Below, piece by piece: positions 16,486 through 26,202 of a stretch of DNA of 37,084 bases (position 1 is its first letter; each line of letters starts with the position of its first letter). The notes beneath the pieces were generated by a model. It made no database searches. It was not told the DNA's origin and saw only the letters and a program-made list of their open reading frames with translations. Origin of the DNA: Thermogemmatispora sp. (lineage in GTDB: Bacteria; Chloroflexota; Ktedonobacteria; Ktedonobacterales; Ktedonobacteraceae); NCBI RefSeq assembly GCF_019683635.1, contig NZ_JADGIA010000025.1, forward strand, positions 1-37,084. The letters run 5' to 3'. The position numbers and the translations under genes are program-made.

Positions 16486-17283
16486 ATGACATCTCTTGGT
16501 GAGCACTCTCATTCCCAGGGTCGTGAGGAACAGCGTCCACGCTTCAACCCGAGCGAGCACCTGCTGCAGATCAGAAGCGGCAATCGTGGCGAGCTGCGTG
16601 ACTACCTGCCTGTCCAGTGGCGGCTGGTCTGGTTCCGCGAACTCTGCCCCCAGGGAACCATTGAAACCGAGATGGTGCATCTGGATCTGGAGCGCGAGAC
16701 TGAAGAGGAGTACTACGGCTACAACAGCGAGACCCGGCGCAATGAAAAGATGGTGCGCCGTGCCAAGGGTTTCGTCATCTTCCGCGCCGTCGTCAAGGAC
16801 GGCAAAGGAGGCGTTGCTACAGGCACCAAGTCAGAGAAGGCCGCCAGCTTCCCCGATTTCATCGAGAAGGCCGAGACGGGTGCGATCGGGCGCGCCCTGG
16901 CTGCACTGGGCTTCGGTACGCAGTTTGCCCCGGAGCTGGACGAGGAACATCGCATCGTCGATAGTCCCGTTGAGCGGGCTGCCAACTCTACAAGTGAACA
17001 GGCTCCCGAGGCAGCCTCTGAGTCGGAGACCGCTCCCTCCACCGCACGCGGGGCGGCCCTCCCGCCATCCCGTCAGCGTGGCTCACGACTGGCCAGCGGG
17101 AGCGACAATGAGCAGGGCCAGATCACCGATCAGCAGCTTGCCAGTATCCGCAAGCTCTGCGATACCCTTGGCAAACCGGAGCCGAACGACCTCGCCTCCT
17201 GGAACTATGCGGCGGCGCGCGAGCTCATTCTACAACTGAGCCGCGAATACCGTCAGCGCAACGAGAGTCGCAAAGCTTCCTAG
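16486..17283 (+). CDS. Rad52/ERF-like single-strand annealing protein candidate
   Basis: A 265-residue protein. The N-terminal 145 residues resemble phage-type Rad52/ERF-like proteins that anneal single-stranded DNA: YLPVQWRLVWFRE, an FRAVVKDGKGGVATGTKSE strand region, and the tell-tale DFIEKAETGAIGRALAALGFG. Residues about 150-205 are an Ala/Ser/Glu/Pro linker. The C-terminal segment (ITDQQLASIRKLCDTLGKPEP onward) resembles the small helical domain often attached to such proteins. GAGGAG at 16471-16476 selects the ATG at 16486 over the GTG at 16453. The promoter carries a LexA-like box, which fits a repair role. A small gene follows 22 bases later. The family call is by eye and needs a profile search. 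Confidence 0.72.
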   Translation: MTSLGEHSHSQGREEQRPRFNPSEHLLQIRSGNRGELRDYLPVQWRLVWFRELCPQGTIETEMVHLDLERETEEEYYGYNSETRRNEKMVRRAKGFVIFRAVVKDGKGGVATGTKSEKAASFPDFIEKAETGAIGRALAALGFGTQFAPELDEEHRIVDSPVERAANSTSEQAPEAASESETAPSTARGAALPPSRQRGSRLASGSDNEQGQITDQQLASIRKLCDTLGKPEPNDLASWNYAAARELILQLSREYRQRNESRKAS

Positions 17284-17305
17284 CGTACACAAGCGAGGAT
17301 AGCAC

Positions 17306-17509
17306 ATGTCCTTTAAACAACTGCAGTACGCCGAAAAGCGCATGCACAAGCTCTGGCGCGACATGGTCGTGGCCGGCGAGCACGGCGCCTCACCCATCGA
17401 GCTAGAGCGCCTCTATGATGCCTACTTGCAAGCTCTTCAGAGCTATCTACGTTGCTACGAAACCTACCGCCAGGAGTCAGGTGGGATCGACATTCATCGC
17501 TGTGCCTGA
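17306..17509 (+). CDS. Small helical protein, partner of the annealing-protein gene
   Basis: A 67-residue charged protein of unknown function, predicted as a helical hairpin: QYAEKRMHKLWRDMVVAGEHG, a turn at SPIE, then ERLYDAYLQALQSYLRCYETY. Tyr, Arg and Glu are abundant and there is no membrane segment. GAGGA lies seven bases before the ATG, and the gene starts 22 bases after the annealing-protein stop, so the two are co-transcribed and should share the LexA-like control. It could bind the annealing protein or DNA. Length and charge resemble small phage-type accessory proteins, but no family is recognised. Confidence 0.75.
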   Translation: MSFKQLQYAEKRMHKLWRDMVVAGEHGASPIELERLYDAYLQALQSYLRCYETYRQESGGIDIHRCA

Positions 17510-17542
17510 AGAAGGAGAGCGCCCAGGCCCCAGGTTAGCATA

Positions 17543-17588
17543 GTCGCCTCTCCTCCTCTCCTGGTCAGGAGCGGAGAGAAGAGGCGAC
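17543..17588. terminator. Hairpin between convergent operons
   Basis: GTCGCCTCT at 17543-17551 pairs with AGAGGCGAC at 17580-17588, with further inner pairing around a TCCT/AGGA stem. It separates the annealing-protein operon (+) from the hydrolase gene (-). No T-run is present. Confidence 0.6.
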
Positions 17589-17661
17589 ATCGCGGAACGG
17601 GAGACGACCCGGGTCCCTTGGACCTGGCCCCTCTCCCAGACCCGCTAGCCTGGGGGCTGGG

Positions 17662-18564
17662 CTAAGCGCGTGCTGACAGAGAGGACACGAAGTCTCGGAT
17701 GGCCCGCGCCACTGCCTCCGGGGCATCGAAGAGCACCAGATGGCCGGCCTGGGGAATAATGCTCAACTGCGAGCCCGGGATCTCCCGATGAAGACGCTGA
17801 GCATACTTCAGCGGAATCTGTCGATCTTCCTCTCCCCAGATGATCAGCACGGGCTTCCCCACGCGCGGCAGATCGCTCGACACTGAATTCACGTAGTAGG
17901 GGATCAGGTTGCGGATGTGCTGATAAAGCACTTCCTTGTACAGCTCGCTATTCCAATGGTTCACGAAGTCGTCGAGCATCTGCTGCTTAAACTGTTCAGG
18001 CCGTGTTGAAGCTGCGGGCAGCGTAGCCCGCAGATCGCGCAGCACCTCCTCGACGCTCGCGCGCTTAGGAGCATCGTACTCCTGACGCTCCTTCATCTGC
18101 GGCAGCGGCCAGTCCTCGGCAAAGGCATGCAAATAGCAGACCGTATCAATCAACACCAGAGCCGCCACGCGCTCTCGGCTCAGGCGCGTCGCCAGAATCT
18201 GGGCCACGCCACCGCCGAGGCCGTGACCCACCAGCACCACATTGGTCAGCTGCAGAGCCTCCAGGAACATTGCCAGATAATCGGCGTGGCCCCAGACCGA
18301 GGTATCAGCCGGCCAGGGGTGATCAGAGAGGCCGTGGCCCAGCAGGTCCAGCACATAGATAGCTCGCCCGCTGCTGGTCAGCAAAGGAATAACCTCGCGC
18401 CAGGAGAAGGCCCCTGCCAGCACATCGTGGAGCAGCACCAGCGCCCCATCGGTTCCATGCTCGGCCCCGTAGACATAATAGGTCACATTATAATGGATCA
18501 GGCGGATCGTGCGCCGTTCACCGGCGCCTGCCACCCGTGGTAGCTGTGCTGTACTCTGTGTCAT
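17662..18564 (-). CDS. Alpha/beta-hydrolase-fold protein with Gly in place of the nucleophile
   Basis: A 300-residue protein with the complete alpha/beta-hydrolase layout: LVLLHDVLAG (oxyanion loop, usually HG), DLLGHGLSD, the nucleophile elbow, a helical cap (about 140-230), IIWGEEDRQIP with the acid D247, and PQAGHLVLFD with H275. The elbow reads G113-H-G-L-G rather than G-x-S-x-G, so the nucleophile Ser is replaced by Gly115. Classical ester hydrolysis is then unlikely. The fold may serve binding, or a different chemistry. The ATG at 18564 follows a purine-rich GAGGAAGAAG. It is 54 bases downstream of the enolase... on the same strand it is read after enolase-side sequence only if transcripts continue; no shared function is evident. 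Confidence 0.9.
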   Translation of the reverse strand: MTQSTAQLPRVAGAGERRTIRLIHYNVTYYVYGAEHGTDGALVLLHDVLAGAFSWREVIPLLTSSGRAIYVLDLLGHGLSDHPWPADTSVWGHADYLAMFLEALQLTNVVLVGHGLGGGVAQILATRLSRERVAALVLIDTVCYLHAFAEDWPLPQMKERQEYDAPKRASVEEVLRDLRATLPAASTRPEQFKQQMLDDFVNHWNSELYKEVLYQHIRNLIPYYVNSVSSDLPRVGKPVLIIWGEEDRQIPLKYAQRLHREIPGSQLSIIPQAGHLVLFDAPEAVARAIRDFVSSLSARA

Positions 18565-18618
18565 TGCTTCTTCCTCGCTCTTCCGTGCGCTGTGAACGAG
18601 CGTCTTTGCATCGCTCCC

Positions 18619-20339
<1,721 letters not shown>

Positions 20340-21482
20340 TCAGCCAGCGCTGTTAGTGCTGTGGCTCGCTCTGCCAGGGCGCACCTCAGCCAGGGCGCGT
20401 GCCAGCAGATCGGTATGCTCCGGTAAGCCCACAGTTACCCGCAGAACATTCTGCAGATACGGATGCTGGAAATAGCGCAGGAGAATGCCATACGACTCAA
20501 CGCTGGCGCGAATGTCCTCCACCGTAATTTCCTCATCGCAGACGCGCGCCATAATAAAGTTCCCCTGGGAAGGGACGGGCGCCAGATACGGCTGAGCGGC
20601 CAGCACCTGGAAGAGACGTTCACGTTCCTGGATCAGGCGCTGCACGCGCTCCCAGACGCAGTCGAGGTGGGCCAGCGTCTCTATAGCGGCGATGTGGCCG
20701 GCCACATTCACCTCGAAGGGGCACTGAGCGCGTCGCAAGTAGCTGGCGATCCACTCAGGGAAGAGGCCGTAGCCGATACGCAGCCCGGCCAGGCCAGCCC
20801 ACTTACTGAAGGAGCGCAGCACCACCAGATTAGGATACTCGGGCACCAGATGAGCCACGCCCCGCGGCTGCTGAGAGAACTCCACGTAGGCCTCGTCGAC
20901 GACCACAATGCGCCCCGTCTCCAACAAGCGCAGGATATCCTCCTGGGCTACCAGATTGCCGGTTGGATTATTCGGAGAGCAGAGCACGATCAGCTTCGTC
21001 TCGGGGGTCAGTGCTGACAGGATAGCCTCGACATCGAGGTCGTAGGACTCTGTACGTGGAACCTCGATCACATAGGCGCCGCAGAGCGTCGTCACTGTCG
21101 TATAGAGCGTGAAAGTGGGGGGGCAACAGATAATATTGTCCCCGACCGACAGGAAGACGTGCCAGAGCAGATTGATCAGCTCGTTGCTGCCGTGGCTGAG
21201 GACAATATAGCGCTCAGCCAGGCCCGTGAACTCGGCCAAGGCCCGCCGTAGAGCGGTGGAGTCTGTATCGGGATAATTGTTATAGGAGACGTACCGCCCC
21301 AGCGCAGCGAGCACTGGAGGGATCGGGCCATAGGGATTCTCATTGCTATTGAGCTTAATCAAGCGATCAATCGGGATACCAGTTCTTTGAGAGAAAGCCT
21401 CTAGCGATTCTCCTGGTACATAGGGAGCAATACGTTCGATCTCTGGACGGACCTGAACAACACGCGAGGCATATGGTTGCAT
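20340..21482 (-). CDS. hisC: Histidinol-phosphate aminotransferase
   Basis: A PLP-dependent class I/II aminotransferase that makes histidinol phosphate from imidazole-acetol phosphate in histidine synthesis. The 380-residue protein has LNSNENPYGPIPPV at 44-57, the CSPNNPTGN loop with N172, D196 in VVVDEAYVEF, and the Schiff-base K227 in SFSKWAGLAGLRIGYG. HisC-like sequence is clear, although related enzymes that act on aromatic amino acids cannot be excluded. No other his gene is nearby. Its ATG lies 17 bases after the stop of an unknown membrane protein gene, so the two form an operon. Confidence 0.93.
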   Translation of the reverse strand: MQPYASRVVQVRPEIERIAPYVPGESLEAFSQRTGIPIDRLIKLNSNENPYGPIPPVLAALGRYVSYNNYPDTDSTALRRALAEFTGLAERYIVLSHGSNELINLLWHVFLSVGDNIICCPPTFTLYTTVTTLCGAYVIEVPRTESYDLDVEAILSALTPETKLIVLCSPNNPTGNLVAQEDILRLLETGRIVVVDEAYVEFSQQPRGVAHLVPEYPNLVVLRSFSKWAGLAGLRIGYGLFPEWIASYLRRAQCPFEVNVAGHIAAIETLAHLDCVWERVQRLIQERERLFQVLAAQPYLAPVPSQGNFIMARVCDEEITVEDIRASVESYGILLRYFQHPYLQNVLRVTVGLPEHTDLLARALAEVRPGRASHSTNSAG

Positions 21483-21499
21483 GGGCTTATATATCCATC

Positions 21500-22657
21500 C
21501 TACTTTTCAGTATCAGCGTCCACGAAGATCTGAGCGGGACGGCGGATTAAGGAATTGCGCACAGGGGAGCCAGAGCCGGTATTGCCGCGCAGAGGGCCGC
21601 TGGTGCCGAAAGAGCGGAGGGACGTATGAGGAACGACGGGCTGCATCGCCGAAGTTTCCGGCAACTGGCCGCCGGTAGCCTGCAGCATCTCCATACCGCG
21701 ACGCAAGGTCATCATATCCCGCAGGAAGCAAGCAACAGCGGAAGCGGCAGAACCCTTTTCGCGAGCGCTTTCGAAGCGGCGAGCATTAGCATCGCCGGCG
21801 TCCTGGGCTGCCTGAGCCAGAGGATCAGACGTGTGAGCGGCGAAGGTATCCTGGAAAATGTCGTCCCAGCTTGACCAGCGCCCACGCAGCGGTTTCCAGC
21901 CAAGCTGGCTATCGCTGACCGTGCGCCACTTTTCCTCGGTAAACTGAACCCAGTCCTCGATCAGGCGGATGCAAGACTCCAGTTGCTGGCGCAGGCGCTC
22001 CTCCTCGGCGCTGTGGGACTGCGAGCCGCTCTGTGGCAGGCCCTCAGCGGAGGGAGCGGCCTGGCCATAGAAGCCACTCTGGAAATAGGCGGGAGCCTGT
22101 TGTACGCCGGGGAAGAAGCCAGAGTTGCCGGGCAAGCTTGAGAAGTCCGCGGTCCCCTGACCGATCTGAGTCATGGGGCCTGTCTGGCCTGTTTGGCCTG
22201 CGGGCAGGCCCAGGACAGGGCCTTGTGGGGAAGCCAGCTCGCCCGTCACGGTCACCCCTCCGAAGGCGGGGTTGAGGGTCAAGATCGAGGAGCCATCGGG
22301 CATCAGCATGCCCTCGGGAATGGTAGGCAGACCACCGATCACGATCTCCTCATGCCCGATTGCATCGAGAATGCGCCAGGCCAGTCGCGGGTGCTTAATA
22401 GCCCACCACAGGCGGCGCGCCAGAAAGGTACAGGCAAAGGTAAAGTTGACCAGCAGCCAGACCAGCCCGCGCACCGCCAGCCAGTTCACCAGACCGGCCA
22501 CCACAATCCAGTACCAGGGATCATGTTGCCCTGCCTCCTCAATAATGGTCAGGACAACTGCCACGGTGAGGCTGGGATCGCGCAGAGGATTAATCACATC
22601 GATGATACGCCAGAACCATGAACGCTCTGTCTTCTTCAAGATACGCTCCTCTGACAT
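21500..22657 (-). CDS. Unknown membrane protein, co-transcribed with hisC
   Basis: I do not recognise this protein (385 residues). The N-terminus has about two membrane segments: a hydrophobic WYWIVVAGLVNWLAVRGLVW and the adjoining LLVNFTFACTFLA. A short region GHEEIVIGGLPTIPEGM follows, then a Gly/Gln/Pro-rich linker (about residues 140-210). The C-terminal part is soluble and helical (ERLRQQLESCIRLIEDWVQF, WSSWDDIFQDTF, DAGDANARRFESAREKG). The start is uncertain: ATG 22657 and GTG 22699 both lack a good ribosome-binding site. It ends 17 bases before hisC. No role in histidine synthesis is known for such a protein. Confidence 0.8.
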   Translation of the reverse strand: MSEERILKKTERSWFWRIIDVINPLRDPSLTVAVVLTIIEEAGQHDPWYWIVVAGLVNWLAVRGLVWLLVNFTFACTFLARRLWWAIKHPRLAWRILDAIGHEEIVIGGLPTIPEGMLMPDGSSILTLNPAFGGVTVTGELASPQGPVLGLPAGQTGQTGPMTQIGQGTADFSSLPGNSGFFPGVQQAPAYFQSGFYGQAAPSAEGLPQSGSQSHSAEEERLRQQLESCIRLIEDWVQFTEEKWRTVSDSQLGWKPLRGRWSSWDDIFQDTFAAHTSDPLAQAAQDAGDANARRFESAREKGSAASAVACFLRDMMTLRRGMEMLQATGGQLPETSAMQPVVPHTSLRSFGTSGPLRGNTGSGSPVRNSLIRRPAQIFVDADTEK

Positions 22658-23162
22658 CACACTACGATGCCGCTGTCTCTTATCCTTCGCTCGGCTCACG
22701 GCCCGCTGTCAGACCATACGAGCCGTCCAGATCGCCAGGCCCCGACTGCCTGCAGACCAGCCCTTGCCTTTCTGCCTCAGCTTTCTTCGTTTATTAGCGA
22801 GCGGGGCGGGCCTTGCCTGCTTCACTGCTGTACCGTTCCGCCCTCCGTCCTCACCCTCCTCCCTTCAGCTATCAGGTGGGCCTTGTCGGGGAGGGATTAG
22901 CCTTAGCTCTACAGCTCAGCTACTCTACCTGACGAGCGAGCTACTCCTCTTCGTCTGGCTCGCCTGCCGACTGTTCTGTTGCCGTCCTGCACCTAGCTGT
23001 GCATATAGCTGCGGGGCCATCTCTCTTGCTCGCCCCCGTTCCTGCTGCTCTGTGCTGTCGTTTTCTTTCTTCCGGCGTGACTTCCGGCGAACCTCATGCA
23101 GACGAGCGGCCTTCTGCAGCTAGCTCTCTCATTCGGCCATTCGCGGGACGATTCTAACATGA

Positions 23163-23201
23163 GCCCCTGGGGCCTGCAAGCTTTGCCGGCAGGACAGGGG
23201 C
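23163..23201 (-). other. Nested hairpin in the long leader upstream of the membrane protein/hisC operon
   Basis: Outer arms 23163-23169 and 23195-23201 (7 bp) enclose inner arms 23173-23177 and 23189-23193 (5 bp) with an 11-base loop. A TACAAT word on the minus strand is about 40 bases upstream of it. It may be a leader element, a small RNA or an inert structure. Confidence 0.45.
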
Positions 23202-23297
23202 ATATTGGGCTATCCTGACACACCACATCACTGCCATTTTTATTGTACCAGAGCCACGAGTAAGGCAAGGAAGCAGGCTCCCTTGCGGAGACGGAGG

Positions 23298-23317
23298 AGC
23301 GGTACTTTAGTACCGCT
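23298..23317 (-). terminator. 8-bp hairpin downstream of rph
   Basis: AGCGGTAC and GTACCGCT pair perfectly around a TTTA loop, about 85 bases beyond the rph stop. CCTTGC and GCAAGG flank it at a distance and could extend the pairing. No T-run follows. Confidence 0.5.
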
Positions 23318-23402
23318 GGCAGATGCTTCAAACGGCAAGGAGCGGGCGAACGAGCGAATGAGAGGTAGGCCCCAGGAGAGGAGAAAGTCCAGGGGAGTCG
23401 GG

Positions 23403-24116
23403 TTAGCGCAGATACGGCTGTTGGAAGGCCAGCAGCTGGCTGATCCCCTCTTGCGCCAGAGAGAGCAATTCATCCAGGCGGGTGCGGCTAAAGACGCCGC
23501 CCTCGCCAGTGCCTTGAACCTCGACGAAGTCGCCGTGTGCCGTCATTACCACATTGAAATCAACCTCGGCCCGGGCATCCTCCTCATAGCACAGATCGAG
23601 GAGTGGCTGGCCCTCGACGACACCCACGCTAACAGCGGCCACCGCGGTGCGCACTGGATGGGCGGGCAGGAGACCGCGCTCCACCAGGCGGCTGCATGCC
23701 CGGTAAAGAGCCACAAAGGCGCCGGTAATGGCGGCGGTGCGCGTTCCGCCGTCGGCCTGCAGCACGTCGCAGTCAAGGATCAGGGTGCGCGTTCCCAGAG
23801 CCTCCAGATCCACGGCAGCCCGCAGCGAACGACCGATCAAGCGCTGAATCTCCTGGGTGCGGCCGCTGAGGCGTCCCTCGCGCTCGCGTGATGTGCGGGT
23901 AAGCGTTGCCCGGGGCAGCATACTATACTCGGCGGTGACCCAGCCACGTCCGCTGCCCTCTAGAAAAGGGGGTACCTTCTCCTCGACAGTGGCGGCGCAT
24001 AGCACCCGTGTTCGTCCGGTCTCGATAATCACCGAACCCTCAGCATAGTCTAGATAGTCGACTGTCAGGCGTAGGGGACGTAGTTGAGTCTGAGAACGCC
24101 CGTCTGTGCGTATCAT
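23403..24116 (-). CDS. rph: Ribonuclease PH
   Basis: A phosphate-dependent 3'-5' exoribonuclease that trims the 3' end of tRNA precursors; it works as a hexameric ring. The 237-residue length is normal. Family marks are [13 protein letters not shown] at the start, the [18 protein letters not shown] core, the RSLRAAVDL and [23 protein letters not shown] region (given in parts: [19 protein letters not shown]), and EVQGTGEG near the C-terminus. The ATG at 24116 fits the usual start of the family. It is a single gene; no ham1/rdgB homolog or other usual neighbour follows. Confidence 0.97.
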   Translation of the reverse strand: MIRTDGRSQTQLRPLRLTVDYLDYAEGSVIIETGRTRVLCAATVEEKVPPFLEGSGRGWVTAEYSMLPRATLTRTSREREGRLSGRTQEIQRLIGRSLRAAVDLEALGTRTLILDCDVLQADGGTRTAAITGAFVALYRACSRLVERGLLPAHPVRTAVAAVSVGVVEGQPLLDLCYEEDARAEVDFNVVMTAHGDFVEVQGTGEGGVFSRTRLDELLSLAQEGISQLLAFQQPYLR

Positions 24117-24508
24117 AAGCGAAGCCCTCTTAACAATTTCAACCTATTCAAAGTCTGGTTCTGACTCGCGAAAAATGCTGAGGAAGGGGTTCCCTCTTGC
24201 TGCCAGTGGCTACTGCCAGGGAGAGGAGGCCCCATTTCCCCAGCGAATATGGTACTATACATAAGGGTGTCTCCAACAGAGGTATCTGACTGTGCGTCAC
24301 CTAAAGAGGGCAGAGAATGGTCTGCGTTCCCTCTCGTCGCCTCCGTCTTCTCCTACCTCTGCGGGAGGGAAGGTAAGCGGCGAAAAACGCACACCGACCA
24401 AGGCCCAAGCAAGGAGGGAGCGGACAAACAAGTGAGACAGCGAGAGAGATGAAGAGCAGCAGAAAGTCGCAGCCAAAGCGCGAAGAACCTGTTAGAAAGG
24501 ACCAACCT
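24117..24508. other. Divergent region between rph and otsA
   Basis: No gene is supported. On the plus strand a TACTAT word at 24253-24258 is the best -10 candidate for otsA, without a clear -35. The segment 24290-24440 is purine-rich on the plus strand. A ribosome-binding AAAGGA lies seven bases before the chosen otsA start. Confidence 0.4.
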
Positions 24509-26119
24509 ATGTCTGCGCATAAAACGCTGCATCCTGCGCAAGCGGAGCCACTCCATGCGCATCGCCTCATTATTGCGACCAACCGCGGTCCCGTTGAATT
24601 TTATCTTACACAAGATAAAGTGTTAAAATCTCGGCGAGGAGCGGGAGGAGTTGTCACAGCTCTCATCGAGGCGGCCAGTCGCATGGAAGTCACCTGGGTG
24701 GCGATGGCGATGACAGAAGGGGACCGTCTGGCGGCGCGCAGCGCTGAAGCTGAGTGTGGGCGTATTCCCTCGCCGCTGCCAAATCTCAAGATGCAGCTCC
24801 GCTACGTTGTCATTCCCAAGACGGCCTACCGCAAGCACTATGACATCATCAGCAACCGTGTCCTCTGGTTCCTGCAGCACTATCTCTATGACCCCAGCAG
24901 TGACTCCTTCAATTATCAGCGGTTGCAGGATGCCTGGAGGAACGGCTATCGGGTGGCTAACCAGGCCATTGCCGAGGCGGTGAATGCCGAGATCGAGCGA
25001 GCTGAGACCACACCGGTGGTCATGCTGCACGACTATCACCTCTATCTGGTGGCCGCCATGATTCGTGAGCGGCACCCTACCATCATCACCCAGCAATTCA
25101 TTCATATTCCCTGGCCAGACAGCCGTTGCTGGCACTTCCTGCCCAGCAACATTACGCAGGAGATTTATCGTGGCCTGGTGGGCAACGATATCGTTGGCTT
25201 CCAGACCGAGCGCGATGCGCGCAATTTCCTGGAAGGGGCGCGGACCATTCTCGAAGGGGCCGAAGTCGACTTTGAAGAAGGGACCGTTGTCTGGCAGGGG
25301 CACCGCACGCTGGCGCGGGCATATCCGATTTCAATCTCGGTGACTGAGGAGCGGCGCCTTGTCCAGAGCCTGGCCGGGCGGCGGGCTGCCGAAAAGATCC
25401 TTCCCCTGTTAGGCGAACAGACGATCATGCGCGTCGACCGTATCGAGCCGACGAAGAACATTCCTCGTGGCTTCCAGGCCTATGCCCAGATGCTGGAAGA
25501 GCATCCCGAACTGCGGGGGAAGGTGAAATTCCTGGCCTTCCTTGTGCCTTCGCGTCAATCACTGCCCGAATACAAGCGGCTCAACAGTGAAGTGCTCAAG
25601 CTCGTCGAAGAAATCAACGCCCGCTATGGGGATGCCAGCTGGAAGCCCATCGAGGTCTTCTGCGACAACGACCGTACACGGGCATTGGCCGCCATGCAGT
25701 TTTACGACGTACTGCTCGTCAACCCCATTATTGACGGCATGAATCTGGTAGCCAAGGAAGGAGCTGTTGTCAACAAGCGCAACGGCTTGCTTGTGCTCTC
25801 ACGCACTGCTGGCGCCTTCCAGCAGCTTGGCAAAGCAGCCATTCCGACTTCGCCTCTGGATGTAGCAGAGACCGCCGAGGCGCTCTACACTGCCCTGACG
25901 CTTCCGCCCGAGGAGCGTGAGCGGCGGGCCAAGCTGGCCCGTCAGATCGTGGAGCAGAACAATCTGCAGACCTGGCTCACCCGTCAGTTTGAAGATATTA
26001 ACGAGCTGCTCGACCTGGCTCGTTTGGCTGCTGAGGACGAGGAGCGGCAGCGTGACCAGAGTGAGCCGGAGAGTGAACCCGAGCTTGCGCCCAGCCCGTT
26101 GTCTCTTTCAGCAGGATGA
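24509..26119 (+). CDS. otsA: Alpha,alpha-trehalose-phosphate synthase (GT20)
   Basis: Transfers glucose from a nucleotide sugar to glucose 6-phosphate, giving trehalose 6-phosphate, a step in making a stress-protecting sugar. The protein (536 residues from this ATG) has GT20 marks: IIATNRGPVEF, SRRGAGGVVTAL, LHDYHLYLVAAMIR (about 173-186), FIHIPWPDSRCWHFLP, GNDIVGFQTERDARNFL, RVDRIEPTKNIPRGF (308 on) and IDGMNLVAKEGAVVN. RVDRIEPTKN differs from the common VDRLDYIKG of E. coli OtsA. The ATG at 24509 has AAAGGA seven bases upstream; the ATG at 24449 would add 20 basic residues. A glucosylglycerol-phosphate synthase is an alternative, but the adjacent phosphatase favours trehalose. Confidence 0.93.
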   Translation: MSAHKTLHPAQAEPLHAHRLIIATNRGPVEFYLTQDKVLKSRRGAGGVVTALIEAASRMEVTWVAMAMTEGDRLAARSAEAECGRIPSPLPNLKMQLRYVVIPKTAYRKHYDIISNRVLWFLQHYLYDPSSDSFNYQRLQDAWRNGYRVANQAIAEAVNAEIERAETTPVVMLHDYHLYLVAAMIRERHPTIITQQFIHIPWPDSRCWHFLPSNITQEIYRGLVGNDIVGFQTERDARNFLEGARTILEGAEVDFEEGTVVWQGHRTLARAYPISISVTEERRLVQSLAGRRAAEKILPLLGEQTIMRVDRIEPTKNIPRGFQAYAQMLEEHPELRGKVKFLAFLVPSRQSLPEYKRLNSEVLKLVEEINARYGDASWKPIEVFCDNDRTRALAAMQFYDVLLVNPIIDGMNLVAKEGAVVNKRNGLLVLSRTAGAFQQLGKAAIPTSPLDVAETAEALYTALTLPPEERERRAKLARQIVEQNNLQTWLTRQFEDINELLDLARLAAEDEERQRDQSEPESEPELAPSPLSLSAG

Positions 26120-26126
26120 CCCTGCT
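26110..26126 (+). terminator. Short hairpin over the otsA stop
   Basis: AGCAGG and CCTGCT pair around a five-base loop that contains the otsA stop codon. The stem is only 6 bp and has no T-run, so its role is doubtful. Confidence 0.35.
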
Positions 26127-26146
26127 GCTAGATGCCGCTGTCTTCG

Positions 26147-26202
26147 GGCTGGCAAGAAAAGCGCGTGGAGATAATCCACTACGCACGCTTTTCCTGCCAG
26201 CC
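26147..26202. terminator. Long imperfect hairpin shared by convergent otsA and otsB
   Basis: GGCTGGCA at 26147-26154 pairs with 26195-26202, GAAAAGCG at 26156-26163 with 26086-frame CGCTTTTC at 26186-26193, and an inner GTGGA/TCCAC stem closes a five-base loop at 26170-26174. Single mismatches and one asymmetric bulge interrupt it. It covers the otsB stop (26179-26181) and its last codons. It probably ends or shields both convergent transcripts. Confidence 0.65.

Larger units (their letters stand above)
22700..23402. other. 703-base gene-free region with hairpins
   Basis: Frames here lack codon bias and family resemblance, including a 112-codon minus-strand frame at 22993-23331. Three things stand out: a pyrimidine-rich stretch at about 22740-23060, a nested hairpin at 23163-23201, and a TACAAT -10 word on the minus strand at 23242-23247. 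That -10 could start a long leader transcript toward the membrane protein gene and hisC. An 8-bp stem at 23298-23317 lies downstream of rph. Confidence 0.5.

Noticed and set aside
22993-23331. Minus-strand frame of 112 codons in the large gap
   Set aside because: Poor codon bias, no ribosome-binding site, Cys- and Arg-rich sequence without recognisable fold.
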